Shown here: piece after piece, positions 28,991 through 36,187 of the stretch
Numbering within the stretch: the stretch's first letter is position 1
How the letters are laid out: each line of letters starts with the position of its first letter
Assembly: GCF_000003605.2 (NCBI RefSeq)
Contig: NW_003122912.1
Location: 102,520 to 138,706, forward strand
Origin: Saccoglossus kowalevskii
Lineage: Eukaryota > Hemichordata > Enteropneusta > Harrimaniidae
Direction of reading: 5' to 3'
Length of the DNA stretch: 36,187 nt
The notes under the pieces: generated by a model
The model's database searches: none
Told to the model about the DNA's origin: nothing
Seen by the model: only the letters and a program-made list of their open reading frames with translations
Made by a program: the position numbers and the translations under genes

Positions 28991-30720
28991 TCAATATCAA
29001 GTAATAAACAACGTTTTCTGCATTCAGGTATTTAAATGGCATCCGGGTACAGGTCAGACGTCAGGTCAGGCTTGTCTGAAAAGACAGCGTCAAACTATCA
29101 ATCGGGTCTACCCTTATGCAAGACTAAAACAATGGAGTCTATGCCTGCATCAGATTTTAATCAGATTGACATACTTCTCTACGTATATGCTTGTTGTCAT
29201 TTGCGAGCGACTTTTACCAGACCATTTTTTTTTTGGTTTGATATTTTATTAGATGTGCTACGCGTGGGACAGTAACCTTACATTTTTGTCAAGCGTCGGT
29301 TGGCTGTTTTTAAAGGTTTTGGCAGGTCATTGACTGTCTACCTATATACATAATTAACTGGTGTATGTCTTATGTTTCGCCTTGATGTGTCGTGTTCCAT
29401 ATCAAGCTCGTTCTGGACTATTTGTTGTCTCGGATAGAGCCTGAGATACTATTTCAACCAACTGTTCGGGTAGACTTGTATACAGTCTCTTGTTTATTTT
29501 GTCGTTCTAGAAAACTGTGTATTCCCGCCATTTTACTCAATAAAGCTTGGCAGATAATGTTGGCGGAGCCCCGTTCTTGATTGCCGTCTTTGGTAAACTT
29601 TCATACACATTGAAGTCATCTTGCTAACTTGCTAACTGTCTTGTTAATATTTCCCAGATTCTTTGTTGGAAGTACTCAAACCACGCATTTAATGATCACC
29701 AGTCAACGTTTCCAAGACCAAATATGTATTGGATAAGGAATAAATGAATACATGTGTGATACATTTCTCACTTGGGTTAGCCGAACACATCAGAACACAT
29801 CATATATTCGTTTTATTTGATATAATGTAGACCAATTTCAGAGTAGAGTAATTGGTTAAGTTTCAGAGAATTACTATTAACAGCGCCACCTTCGGTGCTA
29901 AAAAGCAATGCTAGTTTTGGTTTTTACAAGGTATTCACGTTTGGACTGTAGCAGAATCAGGACATTTTAGCCAGGATTGTAATGTGCGCGGGTAGACTGG
30001 ATGACAGTTTGTGGAATTTATTGTGTGGACATTGTCTTTGTGTATGTATGAACATGAAAAACACTTTCACTTGGAACGCAATTCTGGTGAGTGGAAAACA
30101 TCACGTAAAAACTATTAGCACCAATCCTCCTAGGACCACAAAACGAACATTAGACAAAGATGCAGTAACATATAGTACAACTAAACGTGGACAGAAGCTG
30201 AATTTTGTATTTCATATAGACCAGTGTTTAAGATTTATTTTACGATGGACGTGTTTTAATTAATTCTGCAATGGAATTCAAAGTATAAAGTTCCTATAGT
30301 GAATATTAATGTATGCAATATAATAGTTTATTTACGTATATCATAGAACTTAGTGTCAACTGAATATGACAGGCGGTATATACTGTAAAAGTAAACGTAG
30401 CACAAGGAAACAATTCATGGCACAGTAACACTACAAATGCTGCATGATTGAATTACTCAGATACACAGGAAACAAGGAAAGAAGCAGTACGAGTTGGAAG
30501 AAATTCAAATGCAAATGTTTTGTTCCAAAAGCGACAGGCATATATACCATAAAACGTGAATTAGTTGACGAAAATTGGTCTAACATAGACACGAAGCCAA
30601 ATCATTGTAGCAGAGTCAAGAAAAGGTTTGAGATACCAGCAGTCACAGCAGTGCTAAATAACATGACATGGATTTATCAGTGATGATGCAAAACCATGTT
30701 ACCAAATTAGTCATTCATCA
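28991..30720. other. unassigned interval with shadow frames
   Basis: Plus-strand frames at 28929-29252, 29982-30263 and 30444-30683 are open but not recognisable. GHFSQDCNV near 29960 recalls a zinc-knuckle end, and AACAGCGCCACCTT near 29880 recalls the start of the 3' LTR candidate at 32984. Part of this may therefore be the 5' portion of the BEL/Pao element, too decayed to call. Confidence 0.3.
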
Positions 30721-32765
30721 TCTCTGGAGAAAATAGCTACCTTTCATGGAGACCCGATTGAATATATATCAGCTTTCAGACGTGAAATCGAGACTAAAAT
30801 AGATGAATTGGAGATTACAAATGTGTTGTTTGGATAGTGATTAACCCAAGAAAAAGGTGCAAAATGAGGCGAGGAGCTGTTGTTTGCAGTGCCTAAAGCC
30901 AAATATACAACATTTGCGCTAACGTTTTCTGTTAAAAAACATTCATGGGGTTGTGATATGTACTTTTGGCGAGTTGATGTGGAGTGTCAATCAAAAGACA
31001 AAAAAGCTTTTCTAAATACCAGCTATCAGTCTAATAGTGCTCAGATGTAAATCCACTGTCCGTACAGACATATGCGTTTATTGATATCGGCAGTGATGTT
31101 GTATTTTGTACAGAACAAATAAGAAAGCAGTTAAACGTTGGCGAAATGAAGACAGACTAAACTAAATATTCATACTATAACATACTATACTAAACTGGCA
31201 GATTGTTACACGATGAAAGGATTGGAAGTAGCCGACGTAGATGGATGCATATTTACGTGGAGTTAGTGAACATTGATGCTGACATTGGCCTACTTATTTG
31301 CAACAATATACACAAGATGATGAACCATATGCTATCTAAACAGGGTTATTTTGACCCCTCACAAAATCTGAGAATTTTGAACAAGATAACTTGACAAAAG
31401 TGTTGATGGGTAGAATCCAAATAGGTTCCCAGGCAGATAAACAGTTAGTTGAATCCTCCAATCATGAATTCAGTGGAAGGAGTTTTAGATTATAAACCAG
31501 AAAGATCTACAGAATATAAAAGATTTATGAATATGATGGCTAACAAGAAAGAACATGTGGAGAGTCATTACCAGGTACTTTAACCCACAAAATAACATAA
31601 AATGTATGACAACAACTCAGTAATGGAGCAATGGAAGAGACAATTAAAACAAAGATTTGTCGAAAATCTGCACTATCATTACGAGTACAAAACGTTTATT
31701 GACGTTGTCATTATCATGTTGAAATGATGTCAGACAAGAAACTGACAGTGAAGTGAGGAAAATATGGTACTTGCCACACCACGCATGGAGTGTATCATCC
31801 ACAAAAAGGAAAAAAATAGAGTGTTTGACTGCGCCAGAGTACCAAAGAACTGATACAAGGAGCAGTTTTAACCAATTCATTGGTCGGAGTGCTAACACAG
31901 TTTCGGCAAGAGCCTGTTGGCATTGGTGGCAGATATAGAGGGAAGTTTTAATCAAGTCACCTCTTGTTTATTTTTGGTCACCTAATGGTGACATCAATAG
32001 GCCAACGATAGAATACTGTTTGAAAGTACACATATTTGAAGCCACTTCTTCACCCACTTGTGTAAATTAAGCACTGAATATTACACTGCAACATTGCAGT
32101 TGTCAATGAAATACAATATTTCCATGTTGCAACATGTTGAGCTCTGTCTCAACAATTGAAAATGAGAAGGTACTAGCCAAAGACTTGGTTGATACATGCA
32201 AACAAGACTTTGCATGTCAGACCGACAAAATGGATCAGCAACATCAAGTTTTATTTCATAGTCTGAAAGGGCTAAGCAAGTAAAGAAGATATAAAATTTC
32301 CAATAGAAAAAGCTTTGGGTGTGCTTGAAAAGACAACTTCGGTTTACATCAGATAAATACAGTAATAAACCAGGTAATACTAAAAGACCTGTGCAAACTG
32401 AGACTATATTGCGATGAGGAAATTCCAGCTGAGCTCTGAAAATCAGAATTTCTAAGACTAGGAGAAATCTTCTCAGTCAACCGATGTATTAAACCACACG
32501 GATTTGGTGAGCCAGCAAAAGTTCAGTCTCGTCATTTCTTAGATGCTAGTTAATCAGGCTATGGAGATGTGATCTACATTAGGATAATAAATGAAAATGA
32601 TAACATCCACTGTGTTTTCTCGATATGAAAGGGTGGCACATATCAATACAGTTACCATTTCACGCATGGGACTCACAGCAGCTACTGTAGCAGTGAAAAT
32701 AAACATGGTATTACAAAGTGTACTAGGCATTATTATCAAAGACTGATAGTTTGGCTATACTACAT
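30721..32765 (+). pseudogene. BEL/Pao gag-pol remnant
   Basis: Gag piece at 30721-30837 with the signature TFHGDPIEY and AFRREIETKIDELE. The aspartic protease core is at 31083-31097 (DIGSD, with Ile where Thr or Asn is usual). The start of reverse transcriptase has WYLPHH near 31764, and the motif A region LVADIEGSFNQV is near 31925-31960. Motif B ATSSPTCVN is near 32043. The YVDD box near 32123 is destroyed by substitutions and a one-base loss. ALGVLEK is near 32312, then RNase H-like HFLDAS-SGYG near 32535 and the TDSLAILHV-like stretch to about 32765. Stops and frame changes occur between nearly every block. Described only; no product is expected. Confidence 0.8.
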
Positions 32766-32983
32766 GTTTCATGAACCATGAATCAATGAACCAAAATTTC
32801 TATGATAAACAAAAGAAAAGTGGCCTGATAACCATAACTCAATGATGATCCAGAAGCCAAAATAAAGTTACAACCAGTATCGTATCTGCAAATGAGTCAA
32901 ATGGACCAATGAATCAACTGATATTACACTACTCGAACTGTTATGCTTTAAAGAAAGTAGTGGTGCTAGGAAAGTGATGCTGC
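32766..32983. other. BEL/Pao 3' interior
   Basis: Non-coding as it stands. Integrase sequence expected here is absent, pointing to a large internal deletion between RNase H and the LTR. Confidence 0.35.
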
Positions 32984-33120
32984 TGTAAACAGCACTAGCG
33001 CCACCTTTTGACAAGTCAATTCAATAGCCTATGAAAGTTTGTACTTGGCACGAAATGCCATATATAAATATGATGCACTTGTTATTCTCACTTCAACGGA
33101 GACAATGTCAGATATACTTA

Positions 33121-33804
33121 CGAGGGGCGTTCAATAAGTAATACTCCTGACCCACGTCAAGTTGTTTGATCTAGATGACATTTTGCATGTGTAATGATTT
33201 ACATCTCTATGGGTTATGTTTCTGGTTTACAGGAGTCAGGTGTAAAATGTAGCCAGTTGAGTGCCATGCAGTGATCCGTTTTTTGTATTTGAAAGAGGTC
33301 TGGTCGTACCTCTTCTGCCATTGATGAATCATCTGTCCATCATGCTGAGACAGCCAAATCGCCCAAGAGGTCAAGATTAGTGCGGGGTCAGTGAAAACTA
33401 TCATTCATGATCATTTGCATATGCATGAGGTGACTGACAGATGGATTCCCAGGTTGCTCACACCTTTCCAGAAGCAAGAACGCATCGAGTGCCCGAAGAT
33501 GAATTTGGAGATGTGCCACGAAGAGTCAAAGTTTTTTAAAAGACTGATTACACAGGATGAAACTTGGGTCCATCACTATGATCCAGGGACCAAAGCCCAG
33601 TCAATGCAGTGGAATCACTTGGCTTCCCGACCTCCAAAGTAGGCAATGGTGGTTGGAGGACCAACGTGGGGTGTTCTACAAAAACGTTGTCCAGATCTGC
33701 ATCAAACGATGGAAAAAATGCATACCTCTGGGTGGTTCCTATGTAGAGAACTGTGACAAGTTTCGTTAATCTCCTGCTATGGGATACTTATTGAACGCCC
33801 CTCG
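33121..33804 (+). mobile_element. internally deleted mariner, 684 bp
   Basis: Perfect 20-bp terminal inverted repeats CGAGGGGCGTTCAATAAGTA, with TA on both outer sides (33119-33120, 33805-33806), the Tc1/mariner target duplication. The interior is a shrunken mariner transposase gene. Matching ends and modest transposase divergence suggest a fairly recent insertion compared with its BEL host. Confidence 0.92.
33247..33769 (+). pseudogene. mariner transposase remnant
   Basis: ATG at 33247 is followed at once by TAG, then PVECHAVIRFLYLKE (helix-turn-helix start) and, after a large deletion, SVKTIIHDHLHMHEVTDRW, IPRLLTPFQKQERIECPKMN and TQDETWVHHYDPGTKAQSMQ with the first catalytic Asp. The protein then jumps from HLASRPPK to a C-terminus reading DQRGVFYKNVVQICIKRWKK and LGGSYVEN. 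The regions with the second and third catalytic Asp are deleted, so it is inactive. The family is mariner (D,D34D type) by the DETW...HYDP and SQQW-like context. Confidence 0.88.
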
Positions 33805-33849
33805 TATATGTGATCTAAAAAATAAAGTCTGACATTCTCGTCTGACACA

Positions 33850-35479
33850 TGGATCAGTCAAAGCACAACCTTGTAGAAACATGTCGTTCAACATTAAAAA
33901 CAGTCCATGACGTCACCAGATGGTCATGTAGCACAACTTATTTTCAAACAATCCTACCTGTGAGTGCACTTTGATAATAATAATAACATACATAAATAAA
34001 TCTCCCATTTGAAATTATTTAATGTTATAATTACGTTATGCCTTTCTCAACACTACGATGTTGACTTTACACATTTTCAAACAACCTTTTTTTTCTTTTT
34101 TTTTCATTTTAAATCAAAATTATTTTAGTAATATGAACAAAAATAGTTTTGTATCTTTCTTTTGTTATATACTTTTTCCCCTTTGTTTTACTATTCATTC
34201 GTTTACCATTACACTAATTTGCTATCAGCCCAACAACTAATGAATGAATGTGTATAAATAGTGGGATGACGAAATCGGTTGAAGTCCCTGCTACATTCCT
34301 CACAGTTTTCACTTTCCATATCCTTAACTTTCCCCGTCATGCATTCTGTCTTATATGTCCTTATCGTTTCCATATCTTCGCACTTTGATAACAGCGGAAT
34401 AAATTTTTTTTTTCTTTTCCTGCTCTTTCTTTGGCTCACTATTTCATGGCGACATCTCCCTATACTGCAGACGCTCTTGGCTTTTATATCTACCACTATA
34501 TTGTTAACATGTCCACTATTTCCTTGCCTGCTTTCTACTAACCTGTTCATTGTATGTTTTATTTTCAACCCGCCATCCTCTTTTTCTTTCCCTTCATTAC
34601 AGTTTTTCATTTGATATGCTAATTTATACTACTGAACCTTTGGGACTAAGTATTTTTTCACAATAAATGACATAGCCCATGGGAACTATTGTAACTCACT
34701 TTGGGCCGACATGTCAAGTGACGTCATTTTGGTCTTACTCAAAATATTGTTTTTCTTATTCCGGGTGTGTTTTCCAAGTTTAGTGGAGTTTCATCAATTC
34801 TGAATCAGCTGTTTTATCTGTCGACGGTTGCGAGGTAAATTGTCTCATATTTTTTTCAATATTATTTGTTTCAACAGACCGTTTATTTCATTTTTCAGTG
34901 TTTTACAAGTTCTATGCAGGCATGTTCTATTATTGTCATATCCGAAATCAATGGGTTGTGTAATCTCGCATTTCTATAAACCATTGTCGTCATAGGAATG
35001 TATAAAAACAGTCTGACTGATCTACCTTGTCTGTTTGACTACTAAGACCAAATAGCTTCTCCATTGTCGCCATTATTAAAGTATTTCACCACAATCTCTT
35101 GCCTGAGTAAGTAATTTCCGTACTAGGCTAGACCTAGTATACTGCCAAATTACCTAGACATATATAACTTACAATCTCTCCATGATGTCTTGCCAGTAAA
35201 TTTCCTCGGGATAATATTGGGCTTGGCTACCCAATGCATTCTTCTTTGACTGAAAATCCTCTCTCAGGGCTATTTTCTTTCACAGCTTTGAATAAACAGC
35301 TGCTTTGGGTTTCCCCACTCCTATATATCAACGTTTCTCGATGTCTATTTATTAGGTCAGGGGATATCCAATTCATAAGTCACTTATCCCTCCAATTAGT
35401 TGTCCAATCAATGCTGAAAGGTACTAGGATATTCAATTCTCCAATTTCCAAGGGGTCTCTAGATCCTTTTTCTAAACGT
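33850..35479. other. mostly unassigned AT-rich DNA
   Basis: Two CRE octamers (33908-33915, 34719-34726). A 133-codon minus-strand frame (34610-34209) rich in Lys/Glu with CEECSRDFNRFRH could be an old coding fragment, while the overlapping plus-strand frame is low-complexity Phe/Leu/Ser. A TATA-like TGTATAAAAACAG is near 34998, followed ~100 bp later by a GTAAGT donor at 35108. No product assigned to any of these. Confidence 0.3.
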
Positions 35480-35790
35480 CTTTCCTGTTTCTTTTTCGGC
35501 CTTCTTTATTTCATCCAGGGGTTTCGGGTCCCATAGACATATGTTGGTGTTATTTGGGGCCGCAAACCATCTCTCCTTAACAGCTGCATATCTTCTTTCT
35601 CAATTCCCACAAAGATCCTTATTCCTGGGGTATCAAACGCTGCTCCTCTAGCAACTTCCACCTTTCCCAGTGTATCCCGGTCATCTTTCTCCTCAGTTTC
35701 TACTATCTTTTCTGTCTGAATAATTCCAGTCTAATCCATTATTTCAGAATCTTCCTCTGGCATTGACATTTTCTTTTTTCCCTGGTTTCA
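35480..35790 (-). pseudogene. decayed minus-strand coding fragment, probably from a repeat
   Basis: The minus-strand frame from about 35790 reads KKKMSMPEEDSEIMD, one stop, TGIIQTEKIVETEEKDDRDT, LGKVEVARGAAFDTPGIRIF, VGIEKEDMQLLRRDG and LRPQITPTYVYGTRNPWM. It then stops and continues one frame over as IKKAEKETGKTF. Composition and the surviving Trp/Pro/Tyr-rich ending look like real protein. No family recognised. Continuing text (SRGNLLARHHGE-like near 35180) hints that it extends further left. Confidence 0.3.
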
Positions 35791-35799
35791 TCCCATTTA

Positions 35800-36187
35800 T
35801 TTATTTATTTAATTTCTAAAGCTGTGTGAAGGAGAGAAATGTACATAGGAATTATAAATTACAATAACACATCGCAAGATGCTAGACAGTCAAACTGGGT
35901 TTTGAGTGACACAGGGACAATAAATGACAATCATAATATCTATCAGCTCTTTGCGGATGTCTGCAATACCTGTCAAAAGGTATGGTGATAAATCATATGT
36001 TTTGCAATTAAACTACGTAAGCTTACAGAAAGTAGCAGCTACGTTATACCGCACTGCTAATAGTGCCAGTGAACTTATAGAATACCTAATGAGATGATAA
36101 GCCTAATGTTGTAGATGGCTAGTTGTGCATGTCACGAGGTCACTGTGTCAAATATTAACCCACAATACCAAATAGTATGCAATACGT
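35800..36187. other. right edge, nothing recognised
   Basis: A short (TTTA)n tract at ~35797-35812, then AT-rich DNA without a supported frame, repeat partner or RNA gene. Confidence 0.4.

Larger units (their letters stand above)
32984..33847 (+). repeat. candidate 3' LTR, split by a mariner
   Basis: Starts TGTAAACAGCAC and ends ...TCTGACA (TG...CA borders). It has a TATA box TATATAAA at 33061 and a polyadenylation signal AATAAA at 33821. Without the 684-bp mariner and duplicated TA it would be ~178 bp. Only the first bases resemble sequence at 29.88 kb, so a matching 5' LTR is not established. Confidence 0.4.
30721..33849 (+). mobile_element. decayed BEL/Pao LTR retrotransposon
   Basis: Plus-strand gag, protease, reverse transcriptase and RNase H remnants in canonical order, followed by an LTR-like segment with TATA box and AATAAA. 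No 5' LTR could be matched, and gag is mostly missing. Frequent stops and deletions indicate a long-dead copy. It is itself interrupted by a mariner. Confidence 0.75.

Noticed and set aside
28929..29275. Two overlapping plus-strand frames of 107 and 79 codons
   Set aside because: Neither has recognisable motifs or splice context; overlapping open frames suggest chance.
29878..30000. A 5' LTR for the BEL element
   Set aside because: Only about a dozen bases (AGCGCCACCTT) match the 3' LTR candidate; no TATA or AATAAA counterpart.
34279..34614. 111-codon plus-strand frame rich in Phe/Leu/Ser
   Set aside because: Low-complexity translation of pyrimidine-rich DNA. It overlaps a more plausible, still weak, antisense frame.
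34990..35110. TATAAAA plus downstream GTAAGT as a promoter and first exon
   Set aside because: Isolated words with no coding link; frequent by chance in AT-rich DNA.
35234..35536. 100-codon plus-strand frame
   Set aside because: Better explained as the antisense of the decayed minus-strand fragment.

Overview
This is an AT-rich stretch of an animal nuclear genome. It has introns with GT/AG borders, a Golgi carbohydrate sulfotransferase, CCHC/APE-type LINEs, a BEL/Pao retrotransposon, a mariner and a MULE-type DNA transposon. That combination suggests a (probably marine) invertebrate. A ZNF143-like motif hints at a deuterostome such as a hemichordate, but this is inference and other phyla are not excluded. 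Nothing prokaryotic or viral-genomic is present. Most of the window is mobile DNA in various states of decay.

Left part (1-11 kb). A possible promoter and a frame-broken basic exon lie at 0.4-0.8 kb, with weak downstream exon candidates. A 393-bp element with perfect 17-bp inverted ends sits at 2.2-2.6 kb. The best host gene is a minus-strand, three-exon type II membrane sulfotransferase (6964 to 5312). It is complete from signal anchor to stop but carries a one-base frameshift immediately after its 5'-phosphosulfate-binding motif. A 3' fragment of a Tx1/L1-like LINE follows (7.1-8.6 kb, plus strand), then repeats with octamer motifs, a microsatellite and a large old foldback (11.2-12.0 kb).

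Centre (12.4-23.9 kb). An 11,471-bp MULE-type transposon has exact boundaries: a 9-bp target duplication GAATAATAT on both sides, and long terminal inverted repeats beginning GGCTTATTGT. The terminal repeats are built from ~171-bp units, each carrying an 18-bp-stem hairpin (three units left, two plus a partial unit right). Inside it are a decayed plus-strand transposase with recognisable D, D, E and SWIM (CxCx9CxH) motifs, a minisatellite of perfect CArG-box palindromes, a repeat headed GCTGCAAGCAGCG, and a minus-strand Tx1/L1-like LINE (about 14.7-19.2 kb, containing a 94-N assembly gap). The LINE lies upstream of the first visible transposase exon.

Right part (24-36 kb). This holds small foldbacks, two copies of a ~220-bp dispersed module (one flanked by 31-bp direct repeats), and two low-confidence gene starts. 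One gene start is plus strand at 26.7-27.1 kb, with a CRE and a membrane-anchor N-terminus split over two exons. The other is minus strand at 28.9-28.5 kb. A heavily decayed BEL/Pao element (30.7-33.8 kb) follows, whose likely 3' LTR was hit by a 684-bp internally deleted mariner with perfect 20-bp ends and a TA duplication. Beyond it are mostly unassigned AT-rich DNA and one decayed minus-strand coding fragment near 35.5-35.8 kb.
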